NCBI GenBank assembly: GCA_017618215.1
Contig: JAFZUQ010000007.1
Span: 1-64,000, forward strand
Length of the DNA: 64,000 nt
Reading direction: 5' to 3'
Source: Elusimicrobiaceae bacterium
GTDB taxonomy: Bacteria > Elusimicrobiota > Elusimicrobia > Elusimicrobiales > Elusimicrobiaceae
Shown here: one piece after another, positions 28,660 to 37,170 of the stretch
Numbering within the stretch: the stretch's first letter is position 1
Layout of the letters: each line of letters starts with the position of its first letter
Made by a program: the position numbers and the translations under genes
The notes under the pieces: generated by a model
Database searches by the model: none
What the model saw: the letters and a program-made list of their open reading frames with translations, nothing else
Told to the model about the DNA's origin: nothing

Positions 28660-28904
28660 GTAGTAAGAAGTACAATTTGATTATTTTATGGGAGCATATT
28701 TAACGGATATGCTGCGCAAATAGCAATATTTGCACACACGAAACCACGAAATAATTATCTGCTTTTACCTATTTTTTAAAAATAGGTAGGCGGATGGTTA
28801 TTCAAGGTTATTCGTGTGGCTTTGTTAACTGTTCGCCTTTTTTAACGAATTTTAATAAGCCACCGAATACCTGTTTTTGTTTGCTCCCGTAAAAAGGAGT
28901 AAAA
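28660..28904 (+). ncRNA. Structured 5' leader, riboswitch-like, controlling the pilin gene
   Basis: About 240 non-coding bases with extensive complementarity. Hairpins: 28693-28699 with 28707-28713; 28716-28722 with 28727-28733, capped by a GCAA (GNRA) tetraloop; ACCTATTTTT/AAAAATAGGT at 28767-28787. Two alternatives compete for 28811-28820: pairing with CACACGAA (28735-28742), or 28806-28822 pairing with AAGCCACCGAATACC (28857-28871). GCTCC (28883-28887) can pair with the ribosome binding site GGAGT (28896-28900), or, as part of 28882-28891, with TATGGGAGCA (28687-28696). The 5' arm of the latter also competes with the first hairpin. No known riboswitch class matches confidently. Confidence 0.6.
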
Positions 28905-29420
28905 ATGATAAAAAACAAAAATTATAAGAAAGGTTTTACTTTACTTGAGTTATTAGTAGTAGTTTTGATTATAGGTATACTTGCTGCAATTGCCTTGCCG
29001 CAATATAAATTAGCTTTATTAAAAAGTGAGTATTTAAAATTAAAAACATATGCTGAAACGCTTCATAGCAGTATACAAAGGTATTATTTAACAAATAACG
29101 TTTGGCCGACAAAACTTGCCGATTTGGATATGGAATTACCCGGAGAAATACCAACATCTAGACCTAGAGAAGTTTTCATCCCAACTTTTAGAAATCCTAA
29201 TATTACTTGCTTCATTTGGTATGATGGCAATGGAAAAAACGGTTATTTGGGTTGTGATTTCACTAAATTTGGAGCAAAAATGCGATATGCCCATAATTTT
29301 CAAAAGAATACAAAAAGATATTGCTACTCCAACAATAGTAATGAAAATAGTGCTCATGTAAAATTATGCCAATTGGAAACAGGTAAACAAACTCCTTCAG
29401 GTAGTTACTATTACTACTAA
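28905..29420 (+). CDS. Type IV pilin-like protein
   Basis: 171 residues. The N-terminus has a positively charged leader, the prepilin peptidase site and the conserved helix (K-GFTLLELLVVVLIIGILAAIALPQY, with Glu5 of the mature protein). The globular part has five cysteines after residue 95 and ends in SGSYYYY. It would be cleaved after G and assembled into a pilus or pseudopilus. Ribosome binding site AAAAAGGAG is 5 bases before the ATG and is probably controlled by the leader. Which filament it belongs to is unknown; no pilus assembly genes are in the window. Confidence 0.92.
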   Translation: MIKNKNYKKGFTLLELLVVVLIIGILAAIALPQYKLALLKSEYLKLKTYAETLHSSIQRYYLTNNVWPTKLADLDMELPGEIPTSRPREVFIPTFRNPNITCFIWYDGNGKNGYLGCDFTKFGAKMRYAHNFQKNTKRYCYSNNSNENSAHVKLCQLETGKQTPSGSYYYY

Positions 29421-29427
29421 ACACAAA

Positions 29428-29453
29428 ACCCCCATGTTGAAAAACACGGGGGT
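29428..29453. terminator. Terminator between convergent pilin and rpmA genes
   Basis: ACCCCC (29428-29433) pairs with GGGGGT (29448-29453), with extra pairing TGTT/AACA inside. The T-rich tail is on the minus strand, so it mainly serves rplU-rpmA. Confidence 0.75.
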
Positions 29454-29475
29454 CTAAAACAATTACTTGTTTAGT

Positions 29476-29844
29476 TTATTTTGTTGCTTTTTTTGCTGCA
29501 GTTTTGGTTGCTGCTTTCTTTGGGGCTGCTTTTACAGCGGCCTTGGTAGCAGTTTCTTTTTTTACTGCAGGTTTAGCGGCTTGTTTGGCTTCAACGGGAT
29601 AGACGGAAACTTGTTGTTTACCGCGTTTTGCCCATTCAAAAGTAACAATGCCGGATTTGCGTGCAAATAAACTGTCGTCGCTGGCGCGGGAAACATTGAC
29701 GCCCGGTAAAATGCGGGTGCCGCGTTGTTTCAAGATAATTTCCCCAGCATTAACAAATTGGGAGCCATATCTTTTAACGCCTAAACGTTGACCGTGAGAG
29801 TCCCTTCCGTTTGAGGAGGAACCTTGTGCTTTTGTATGTGCCAT
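29476..29844 (-). CDS. rpmA: Ribosomal protein bL27 with a lysine/alanine-rich tail
   Basis: 122 residues. Residues 1-85 are normal L27 ([27 protein letters not shown]), reaching the peptidyl-transferase centre; there is no cleavable N-terminal extension as in Firmicutes. About 37 extra C-terminal residues are low-complexity K/A/T (for example [17 protein letters not shown]), histone-H1-like. Ribosome binding site AGGAGG precedes the start. It follows rplU by 17 bases. Confidence 0.95.
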   Translation of the reverse strand: MAHTKAQGSSSNGRDSHGQRLGVKRYGSQFVNAGEIILKQRGTRILPGVNVSRASDDSLFARKSGIVTFEWAKRGKQQVSVYPVEAKQAAKPAVKKETATKAAVKAAPKKAATKTAAKKATK

Positions 29845-29861
29845 AAATTAACCTCCTGTTA

Positions 29862-30170
29862 TTAGAGAGAAATCTCTTTTATTTTAATTTCAGTAAGATC
29901 TTGCCTATGCCCTTTGGTTCTTTCATAACCTTTTTTAGGGCGTTTTTTGAAGATAAGAATCTTAGGACCGCGTAAGTGTCTTACAACTTCCGCGGTGACC
30001 TTAGCAGTTTTACCTGCCTTGGCATCTGATGAGGTACTTGTTTCCTCAGCAGCCCATAAAACTTTGAGTTCTACGGTTTTGCCTGCTTCGGTTTCAAGCT
30101 TTTCAACCTTCAGATTTTGGCCTGGGGTTACCCAGTACTGTTTTCCACCAGTTTCTATGATTGCGTACAT
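29862..30170 (-). CDS. rplU: Ribosomal protein bL21
   Basis: 102 residues, complete: MYAIIETGGKQYWVTPGQ at the N-terminus and the C-terminal KKRPKKGYERTKGHRQDLTEIKI segment are family hallmarks. It binds 23S rRNA. First gene of rplU-rpmA. No strong Shine-Dalgarno is seen before the ATG; the leader is about 85 bases long. Confidence 0.95.
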   Translation of the reverse strand: MYAIIETGGKQYWVTPGQNLKVEKLETEAGKTVELKVLWAAEETSTSSDAKAGKTAKVTAEVVRHLRGPKILIFKKRPKKGYERTKGHRQDLTEIKIKEISL

Positions 30171-30262
30171 AATATTTTTGTTCTAAAAAAGCGAAAATTA
30201 ACCCGCCCATCTTAGTAATTTTAAGAGGGCAAGAACTTTTTTAGGGAATTTCTTCCAAATAT

Positions 30263-30271
30263 ATTATAGCA
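30263..30271 (-). promoter_or_regulatory. rplU-rpmA promoter, extended -10
   Basis: Minus strand TGC-TATAAT. The leader of about 85 bases contains GC-containing inverted segments (around 30185-30235) that could form an L21-type autoregulatory structure; this is unproven. Confidence 0.55.
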
Positions 30272-30290
30272 TATTTTGGCGCATTTTATT

Positions 30291-30299
30291 TGCTAAAAT
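30291..30299 (+). promoter_or_regulatory. ispH promoter, extended -10 (leaderless type)
   Basis: TGC-TAAAAT followed by 6 bases and the ispH ATG at 30306; no Shine-Dalgarno between. Confidence 0.65.
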
Positions 30300-30305
30300 A
30301 TCTAT

Positions 30306-31169
30306 ATGAGTAATAACTATAAAATAACTATCGCTTCAAGCGCAGGCTTTTGCCCCGGTGTCAAAAACGCTATTGAGCGTGTATTGCAACTTTCCGAAAA
30401 AGGCAAAAAGCCGGTTTATACCGTTGGGCCTTTAATACACAATAAGCAAGTAACGCAAATGCTTGAAAAGAAAGATATTTTTACAATAAATAATTTAAAC
30501 GAGGCAACCGATAAAAACGGTGTTTTAGTTATACGCGCACACGGAATAACACCCGAATTCCAAAAACAAGTTTTTGATATGGGCCTTGAAGTTGTGGACT
30601 GCACTTGCCCGCTGGTTAAGCGCGCACATACTATAATAGATGAATTTGCAAAGAAAGGTTATTATACGGTTATTATCGGCGATGCGGAACATGCGGAAGT
30701 TGTTGGCCTGCTTGGTTATACGCAAGGCCGCGGTATTGTTGTAGCAGACGCAGAAGAAGCAAAAAAGTTACCTTCTTATGATAAAGTAAATGTTGTTGCA
30801 CAAACAACACAAAAAGAACAAACATTTTTTGAAGCGGCGGAAATTATTAAACAAAAATCAAAAATTTGCCAAGTATCAAATACAATTTGCAACCCTACAA
30901 AACAAAGGCAAAAAGAAACTTTGGAACTTGCAAAAAATGCGGACCTTGTTATAGTCGTCGGCGGTAAACATAGTGCAAACACAGCGCGCCTTGCAAAACT
31001 CTGCGGTGAACTTTGCAAAAAAGTTTCGCACGTTGAAACTGCAGAAGAAGTGCAAAAAGAAATTTTAGAAGATGCAAAAAATATTTTAATTACCGCAGGT
31101 GCTTCAACACCTGATTGGATTATTCAGGAAGTAGCCAAAAAGGTAGAAATCATTAAGGGGGAAAAATGA
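30306..31169 (+). CDS. ispH: 4-hydroxy-3-methylbut-2-enyl diphosphate reductase
   Basis: 287 residues. Last step of the MEP isoprenoid pathway, an iron-sulfur enzyme. The three cluster cysteines are in GFCPGVKNAI (C16), VVDCTCPLV and NTICNPTKQRQ; GDAEHAEVVG and the C-terminal TAGASTPDWIIQEV are typical. First gene of ispH-pfkA-rlmB-mnmA; it overlaps pfkA by 4 bases. Confidence 0.96.
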   Translation: MSNNYKITIASSAGFCPGVKNAIERVLQLSEKGKKPVYTVGPLIHNKQVTQMLEKKDIFTINNLNEATDKNGVLVIRAHGITPEFQKQVFDMGLEVVDCTCPLVKRAHTIIDEFAKKGYYTVIIGDAEHAEVVGLLGYTQGRGIVVADAEEAKKLPSYDKVNVVAQTTQKEQTFFEAAEIIKQKSKICQVSNTICNPTKQRQKETLELAKNADLVIVVGGKHSANTARLAKLCGELCKKVSHVETAEEVQKEILEDAKNILITAGASTPDWIIQEVAKKVEIIKGEK

Positions 31170-32275
31170 GCGATATTAAAAGAATAGGTGTTCTTACCGC
31201 CGGCGGGGACTGCCCCGGTTTAAATGCAGTTGTGCGCGCCGTAACAAAATATGCTTTACTGAAAAACATTGAAGTTTACGGTTTTAAAAATGGTTTTGAC
31301 GGGCTTGTCAGAAATGATTTTGTTGTGCTTGATAACAACACAGTTTCCGGCATTTTAACACGTGGCGGAACGATACTTGGAACAAGCAATATTGCAAACC
31401 CTTTCCGTTATACTTTAGCACCGCACGGTACGCCGGAAAACCCAAAAGATGTATCACACCTCGTTTTAGAAAATATAGAAAAAAATAAAATTGATGCTTT
31501 GGTTACTATCGGCGGGGACGGGACTTTATCAATGTCAAAACAATTTATTGATAAAGGTGTAAAAATCGTCGGTGTGCCGAAAACTATTGATAATGATTTA
31601 TCCGCTACCGACTATACTTTTGGTTTTGACAGTGCTTTAGCTATTGCTACGGATGCGGTGGACCGTTTGCATTCAACTGCGGAATCACATCACCGCGTTA
31701 TGATTATTGAAACTATGGGCCGTTATGCCGGATGGATTGCTTTGCGTTCTTGCATAGCAGGCGGCGGTGATATTTGTTTGTTGCCGGAAATTCCTTATAA
31801 TGATGATATTATCGTTGATGCAATTTTAAACCGACAAAGACAAGGTAAAACTTTCAGCATCATTGTTGTTGCCGAAGGTGCAAAAAACGAGAAGGGCGAA
31901 ATGGCTGTTCAAAAAACCGTTGCAGGCTCAACAGATCCTATACGCCTTGGCGGCATAGCACAAAAAATTGCCGATATGATTGAAAGTAAAATTAAAACAG
32001 AGTGCCGCGTGGTCGTCCTTGGTCATTTGCAACGCGGCGGAACACCGACCGCTTTTGACAGATGGCTTTCCACCCGTTTTGGAAGTGCCGCAGTTGACCT
32101 TATTTTGAAAGGCAAAACAGGTTATATGGTTGCTTTAAGAGGAACTGAAATTGTTGCTGTTCCTATCGCCGAAGCGGTTGCGCATTTAAAACGCGTTGAC
32201 CCTAAAGGGCAGGAAGTACGCGCAGCGGTAAGCGTCGGTACAAGCTTTGGTGCAAATTTAACTTTTGAGGATTAA
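31166..32275 (+). CDS. pfkA: Phosphofructokinase, mixed-signature group
   Basis: 369 residues. The N-terminus (GVLTAGGDCPGLNAVV) and MGRYAGWIAL, AGGGDICLLPE are typical of group III PFKs. GGDGT (116-120) has Gly at the position where PPi enzymes have Asp, which favours ATP. VPKTIDND (137-144) has Lys where classic ATP enzymes have Gly, which is usual for PPi enzymes. Phosphate-donor preference cannot be decided by sequence. Together with pfp at 19486 this genome has at least two PFKs. Confidence 0.92.
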   Translation: MSDIKRIGVLTAGGDCPGLNAVVRAVTKYALLKNIEVYGFKNGFDGLVRNDFVVLDNNTVSGILTRGGTILGTSNIANPFRYTLAPHGTPENPKDVSHLVLENIEKNKIDALVTIGGDGTLSMSKQFIDKGVKIVGVPKTIDNDLSATDYTFGFDSALAIATDAVDRLHSTAESHHRVMIIETMGRYAGWIALRSCIAGGGDICLLPEIPYNDDIIVDAILNRQRQGKTFSIIVVAEGAKNEKGEMAVQKTVAGSTDPIRLGGIAQKIADMIESKIKTECRVVVLGHLQRGGTPTAFDRWLSTRFGSAAVDLILKGKTGYMVALRGTEIVAVPIAEAVAHLKRVDPKGQEVRAAVSVGTSFGANLTFED

Positions 32276-32276
32276 T

Positions 32277-33017
32277 ATGATAAATAAACAAGAATTAATG
32301 TTCGGTATTCACCCGATTCGTGAAGCTTTAAAAAGCAAAAAACGCCATATCTTTGAACTTTATATCGTCAAAGATAAAGCAAAAAGCCGAATCGTTGATG
32401 AAGTCATTAAAATGGCAAAAGCGGCAAATGTCGTCATAAAAAGTGTTGAGGCAAAAGTTTTGGACAGCATGGTAAACGGGCAAAACCATCAAGGTTTAAT
32501 TGCGCGCGCCGAGCCTTTAAAAACTTTGCGTTTAAGTGATGCAATTTATCAGGCACAAGGCAAAAAAGAACTTTGGCTCGCTTTAGATGAAGTTACCGAT
32601 CCGCAAAATTTGGGAGCAATGCTCAGAAGTGCCGCATGTTTAGGGTTTTCCACAGTTTTACTTCCCAAACACAGAACTGTCGGCATAACACCGGCGGTGC
32701 ATAAAGTCGCTTGCGGTGCTTTGGAAACTTTAAATATCGTTGAAGTTTCAAATTTAAATACTGCAATTTTAGATTTAAAAGACGAAGGCTTTTGGGTTTA
32801 CGGTGCCGATATGGCCGGCAAAGATATTAAACATTTTTCCTATGCTTATCCGGCTTTATTAGTGATCGGCTCAGAAGGCACAGGGTTAAGAGAAAAGACA
32901 AAAGAACATTGTGACGATATAATTGCCATTAAGCAAAAAGGCGGTGTTAGCAGTTTAAATGCATCTGCATCAGCAGCAATTATAATGTATGATATAAGTT
33001 CAAAGTTGGGAGATTAA
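32277..33017 (+). CDS. rlmB: SpoU/TrmH-family 23S rRNA 2'-O-methyltransferase
   Basis: 246 residues from the ATG at 32277, which has a GAGG ribosome binding site and begins 1 base after the pfkA stop. The N-terminal substrate-binding domain (FGIHPIREALKS) precedes the SPOUT domain with DEVTDPQNLGAMLRSAACLGF, VIGSEGTGLR and LNASASAAIIMYD knot motifs. By similarity it methylates a 23S guanosine (Gm2251 in E. coli); the exact target is inferred. Confidence 0.9.
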   Translation: MINKQELMFGIHPIREALKSKKRHIFELYIVKDKAKSRIVDEVIKMAKAANVVIKSVEAKVLDSMVNGQNHQGLIARAEPLKTLRLSDAIYQAQGKKELWLALDEVTDPQNLGAMLRSAACLGFSTVLLPKHRTVGITPAVHKVACGALETLNIVEVSNLNTAILDLKDEGFWVYGADMAGKDIKHFSYAYPALLVIGSEGTGLREKTKEHCDDIIAIKQKGGVSSLNASASAAIIMYDISSKLGD

Positions 33018-33020
33018 TTT

Positions 33021-34076
33021 ATGAAGGTTGTCGTCGGTATAAGCGGCGGGGTTGATTCCGCATTATCAGCATATTTACTTAAGGAACAAGGGCATGATGT
33101 CGTTGGTGCCATGATGCTTACTTGGGATAAATCTATGCCGATTCCCCCCATAACAGGCGGTTGCCTTGCCCCCGAAGAAGAAGATTTGGAAGCGGCTGAG
33201 TCCGTTGCAAAATCTGTTGGCATACCTTTAGTAACAGTAAATTTGGCAAAAGAATTTAGCGAAATTGTTTTGAAAAATTTTAAGCAGGAATATGCAAGCG
33301 GAAGAACGCCAAACCCATGTTTGATTTGCAATCAAAATTTAAAATTCGGTTTACTTATGCAAGGTGTAAAAAAGCAAGGTGTTGATTTTGATAAATTTGC
33401 AACAGGCCATTACTGCCGCATCAGTTACGACGATAATTTAAAACGCTTTCAACTTAAAACCGCAAGTGATATGAAAAAAGACCAAAGTTATTTTTTGTAC
33501 CGTTTAAGCCAAGAGCAACTTTCAAAAATAATTTTCCCTTTAAGCGAATTACCGAAAACCGAAGTCAGAAAACTTGCGGAAAAATATAATTTGCCTGTTG
33601 CAAAAAGGCAAGACAGCCAAGATTTTTACGCCGGGGACTATAAAGATATTTTGCAATTTAAACCAAAACGCGGGGATATTGTTGATAAGACAGGCAAGGT
33701 TTTGGGCCATCACGAAGGTATTTGGAATTTTACTATCGGCAAACGCAAAGGCCTTGTTGGCGGCGGCACGAAAGAGCCTATTTATGTTATCGGGCTTGAT
33801 TCCTGCCACAACCGCGTAATTGTGGGCGGTAAAAACGATTTATTTTCCAAAGAAATTATTGTTGAAAATATTAATTGGGTATCAATTCCGCCGACTGAAA
33901 ACTTTAAAGCACAAGTTAAAATACGCGCGCAACATAAACCGGCTGAGGCGGAAATTATTGTTAAAGATAATACCGCAAAAGTTGTGTTTAAAGAACCGCA
34001 AATGGCAGTTACCCCCGGGCAAAGTGCTGTTTTTTACGACGGTGAAATTTTGCTTGCCGGCGGCGTAATAAAATAG
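33021..34076 (+). CDS. mnmA: tRNA 2-thiouridylase MnmA, with second catalytic cysteine missing
   Basis: 351 residues. MnmA thiolates U34 of Lys, Glu and Gln tRNAs. The PP-loop GISGGVDSALSAYLL, RTPNPCLICNQNLKFG (C100, C103) and the C-terminal IGKRKGLVGGG with beta-barrel domain identify it. In E. coli a second active-site Cys lies in DSTGICFIG; here the matching segment is DSQDFYAGDYKDI (around residues 198-210) with no Cys. The CxxC at 100-103 could hold an iron-sulfur cluster or act alone. It starts 3 bases after rlmB and is followed by a terminator. Confidence 0.9.
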   Translation: MKVVVGISGGVDSALSAYLLKEQGHDVVGAMMLTWDKSMPIPPITGGCLAPEEEDLEAAESVAKSVGIPLVTVNLAKEFSEIVLKNFKQEYASGRTPNPCLICNQNLKFGLLMQGVKKQGVDFDKFATGHYCRISYDDNLKRFQLKTASDMKKDQSYFLYRLSQEQLSKIIFPLSELPKTEVRKLAEKYNLPVAKRQDSQDFYAGDYKDILQFKPKRGDIVDKTGKVLGHHEGIWNFTIGKRKGLVGGGTKEPIYVIGLDSCHNRVIVGGKNDLFSKEIIVENINWVSIPPTENFKAQVKIRAQHKPAEAEIIVKDNTAKVVFKEPQMAVTPGQSAVFYDGEILLAGGVIK

Positions 34077-34088
34077 ATTAAAACAATT

Positions 34089-34119
34089 AACCCCCTGTGT
34101 TTTGGCACAGGGGTTTTTT
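34089..34119 (+). terminator. Rho-independent terminator after mnmA
   Basis: CCCCTGTG/CACAGGGG stem (34092-34099 with 34106-34113), then a run of six T. On the minus strand it also follows aspS (stop at 34136), so it is probably bidirectional. Confidence 0.92.
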
Positions 34120-34135
34120 GTTTCTCAGATTATTT

Positions 34136-35905
34136 TTACTTTTCGATTTTGGCTTCGTCTAACAAAACTGCCAAGTCATCAAGTTGTTGCTTGTCTACCA
34201 CGTTCGGGCTTTCGGTTAAGGGGCAGAAAGCCGCAGTCGTTTTCGGGAAAGCAATAACTTCTTTAATTGATTCTTCCCCGCAAAGCAAAGCAACCAAGCG
34301 GTCAAAACCAAGACCGAAACCACCGTGCGGTGGTGCGCCGCATTCCAAAGCATTTAAAAGCATGCCAAAGCGGCGTGCGCTTTCTTCTTTGGAATATTTC
34401 ATTAAGTTCAAAATCTTTTCTTGCAAGGCGCGGTTGTGGTTTCTGATTGAGCCGGAAGAAAGTTCCACACCGTTTAACACTAAGTCAAACTGTTGGGAAT
34501 TAACTTTAAGCGGATCGCTGTCAAGCAAAGGTATATCTTCCGCTACCGGCGCAGTAAACGGGTTATGCGCGGCATCATAACGTTGTTCTTCTTCAATATA
34601 TTCAAGTAAAGGAAAATTAAGAACAAACAAAGGCGCCCATTTTTTAGACGGTTTTAAGTTCAAAACTTTTATAAGTTCCTTTCTTAAAGCACCCATAAAA
34701 AGTGAGCAAGTGTGATCGGTATCACTGCCGATAAAAACTGTATCGTTTTCCGCAACTTTTAAAGTGTCTGCCAAAGTTTTAAGTTCGGTTTCATTAAAGA
34801 ATTTTGCACTAGGGCCTTCAAATTTTCCTGCTTTATATTTAAGCCAAACAAGGCCTTTTGCACCGTTCTTTTTAACAAGGTCGGTTAATTTATCAATTGC
34901 ACCGCGTGAAAGTGTTGCGGCGGAATTTTCCGCCTTAATTGCACGAATAACACCTTTGTTTGCAAGGATATCTGCAAAAACTTTAAAGCCTGTTCCGGCA
35001 AAAATTGCGGAAACATCTTCAATTAGCATACCAAAGCGCATATCGGGTTTATCAGAGCCGTATTTTAAAAGTGCTTCTTTATAAGGCATACGGATAAAAG
35101 GTGTTTCTATCTTTTCCCCGACGGTAGTAAAAACGCTGGACATTAAACCTTCAATAGTTTTGAAAATATCATCAAGTTCGGCAAAAGACATTTCCACGTC
35201 AATTTGCGTGTGTTCCGGTTGGCGGTCGGCACGCAAATCTTCGTCGCGGAAACAGCGCGCAATTTGGAAATATCTGTCAATGCCGCTTGCCATCAAAGTT
35301 TGTTTAAACATTTGCGGGCTTTGCGGAAGTGCGTAAAATTTGCCCTTGTGTACACGGGAAGGCACCAAATAATCGCGTGCGCCTTCGGGAGTAGAACGGG
35401 TTAAAATCGGGGTTTCAATTTCCAAAAAACCGTTTTCATCTAAGTAACGGCGCGCGATTTGTGCAACTCTGTGGCGCATTTTTAAATTGCGTATCATGCG
35501 CGCATTGCGTAAATCAAGATAGCGGTATTTTAGGCGGATATCTTCGGTAATATTTTTTTCCGTTTCAATATCAAAAGGGAGAGGAATTGAAGTATTTAAA
35601 ACTTCAACAGTATCAACAATAATTTCAACTTCACCCGTCGGAATATTTTTATTTATATAACCTTCCTTTCTTGCCGCAACTGTGCCGGTTGCACAAATAA
35701 CATATTCCTGACGCAATGTTTGGGCTGTTTCAAAAGCAGTTTTATTTGACGGATCAATAACAAGTTGTACAAAGCCCTCGCGGTCGCGAAGGTCAATAAA
35801 CAAAACGCCGCCGTGATTCCTGTAACTATGCACCCATCCGCAAAGGGTTTGTTTTGTGCCGATCATGCTTGCATTGATAAGCCCGGCATAAGATGTTCTT
35901 TTCAT
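34136..35905 (-). CDS. aspS: Aspartyl-tRNA synthetase, bacterial type
   Basis: 589 residues. N-terminal OB-fold (LCGWVHSYRNHGGVLFIDLRDREG), class II core with motif 2 (FQIARCFRDEDLRADRQPEHTQIDVEM), the bacterial GAD insertion (about 290-420), and motif 3 (GFGLGFDRLVALLCG). Whether it is discriminating or also charges tRNA-Asn cannot be told. It begins 1 base after hisS with a GAGG ribosome binding site. Confidence 0.97.
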   Translation of the reverse strand: MKRTSYAGLINASMIGTKQTLCGWVHSYRNHGGVLFIDLRDREGFVQLVIDPSNKTAFETAQTLRQEYVICATGTVAARKEGYINKNIPTGEVEIIVDTVEVLNTSIPLPFDIETEKNITEDIRLKYRYLDLRNARMIRNLKMRHRVAQIARRYLDENGFLEIETPILTRSTPEGARDYLVPSRVHKGKFYALPQSPQMFKQTLMASGIDRYFQIARCFRDEDLRADRQPEHTQIDVEMSFAELDDIFKTIEGLMSSVFTTVGEKIETPFIRMPYKEALLKYGSDKPDMRFGMLIEDVSAIFAGTGFKVFADILANKGVIRAIKAENSAATLSRGAIDKLTDLVKKNGAKGLVWLKYKAGKFEGPSAKFFNETELKTLADTLKVAENDTVFIGSDTDHTCSLFMGALRKELIKVLNLKPSKKWAPLFVLNFPLLEYIEEEQRYDAAHNPFTAPVAEDIPLLDSDPLKVNSQQFDLVLNGVELSSGSIRNHNRALQEKILNLMKYSKEESARRFGMLLNALECGAPPHGGFGLGFDRLVALLCGEESIKEVIAFPKTTAAFCPLTESPNVVDKQQLDDLAVLLDEAKIEK

Positions 35906-35906
35906 A

Positions 35907-37133
35907 TTATTTTTCCTCTTTTAAGGCAGTAAGTAAGGCGGGTAAAGCAATTTCTTTTTGCTCGCCCGAAGTTAAATTCTTTAATATTACTGTGTTTTTT
36001 GCTACTTCGTTTCCGCCGATAATTAAAGCAAAATTTGCATTGATTTTATTTGCTTGTTTCATTTGCGCTTTTAGGTTTTTATCAAATAAACCGCCTTCGG
36101 CGATTAAACCGTTTTCGCGTAAAGTTTGCAAGATATTAAAAGCATAATTGTTTGCGCTTTCTTCAACGGAAACTACAAAAATTGTTTTACTTTTTTGTTC
36201 TTCAAAACTGCTTGCAAGCGCAACGCGTTCCGCGCCCAAAGCCCAACCGACTGCAGGAACTTTCGGCCCGCCCATAGATGCAATTAAATCATCATACCTT
36301 CCGCCGGCGGCTAAAGCATTTTGCGCTCCTGCAATATCGGCCTGAAATTCAAAAACTGTTTTTGTATAATAATCAAGCCCGCGCACTAAACAAGGATCCA
36401 TTTCAAAAGGAACTTTGCCATCTAAATATTTTTTTACTTCGTCAAAATGTTTTTGGCAATCAGGGCAAAGAATTTGGCGCGGAGCATTTTGCGTAAATTT
36501 AGGGCCGTCAATTTTACAATCCAAAACACGCAAGGGGTTAACTTCCAAACGTGTTTGGCACTTTTCGCAAAGCGAATCTTTTTGCGCGGTGAAAAATTTA
36601 ATCAAATCTTCCCTAAATTTCGGGCGGCATTCTTTGCAGCCGATAGAATTTATTTTGACTTTATAATTTTTTACACCGAGTTTATCAAAAATCGCTTTAA
36701 GCATTAAAATAACTTCCGCATCTGCTGCAGGTGAGGCATTACCGATATATTCAAGCCCGATTTGCTCAAATTCGCGATATCTTCCGGCTTGGGGGCGCTC
36801 TGCCCTAAACATATTACCGATATAGAAAAATTTTTGCAAAGGGTTTGCCTGAAAATTATTTTCAATATAAGCACGCGCCACACCGGGGGTACCTTCGGGG
36901 CGCATTGCAACAAGGCGGCCGCCGCCGTCTTCAAAAGCATACATTTCTTTTTGAACAATATCGGTTGTTTGACCTGTTGCTTTAATAAAAATTTCTTTAA
37001 GTTCCAAAGTGGGCAAACGAAGCTCCTGTGCGCCGTAAAGTTTAAATACGGAGCGGGCCTCACTTTCCACTTTTGTTAATTTTTGGGCTTCACTTTCAAA
37101 CAAATCTCTAAAGCCGCGGAGTAATTTTGCCAT
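35907..37133 (-). CDS. hisS: Histidyl-tRNA synthetase
   Basis: 408 residues. Class II enzyme with RGFRDL near the start, motif 2 (FFYIGNMFRAERPQAGRYREFEQ), HisA signature LVRGLDYYTKTVFE and AAGGRYDDL, and a C-terminal anticodon domain. A central four-cysteine zinc-like cluster (CKECRP..CEKCQTR..CPDCQKH) is present. First gene of hisS-aspS; probably leaderless. Confidence 0.96.
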   Translation of the reverse strand: MAKLLRGFRDLFESEAQKLTKVESEARSVFKLYGAQELRLPTLELKEIFIKATGQTTDIVQKEMYAFEDGGGRLVAMRPEGTPGVARAYIENNFQANPLQKFFYIGNMFRAERPQAGRYREFEQIGLEYIGNASPAADAEVILMLKAIFDKLGVKNYKVKINSIGCKECRPKFREDLIKFFTAQKDSLCEKCQTRLEVNPLRVLDCKIDGPKFTQNAPRQILCPDCQKHFDEVKKYLDGKVPFEMDPCLVRGLDYYTKTVFEFQADIAGAQNALAAGGRYDDLIASMGGPKVPAVGWALGAERVALASSFEEQKSKTIFVVSVEESANNYAFNILQTLRENGLIAEGGLFDKNLKAQMKQANKINANFALIIGGNEVAKNTVILKNLTSGEQKEIALPALLTALKEEK

Positions 37134-37140
37134 ATAATAT

Positions 37141-37149
37141 ATTTTAGCA
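37141..37149 (-). promoter_or_regulatory. hisS promoter, extended -10 (leaderless type)
   Basis: Minus strand TGC-TAAAAT followed by 7 bases and the hisS ATG at 37133. A second -10-like TATAAT lies about 15 bases further upstream. Confidence 0.6.
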
Positions 37150-37170
37150 TTTTATATTATACTATACAAA

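Noticed and set aside
28660..28904. 6S RNA, tmRNA or SRP RNA as the identity of the leader
   Set aside because: It has a closing stem, but the conserved sequences of those RNAs are not found, and it runs directly into a ribosome binding site and start codon.
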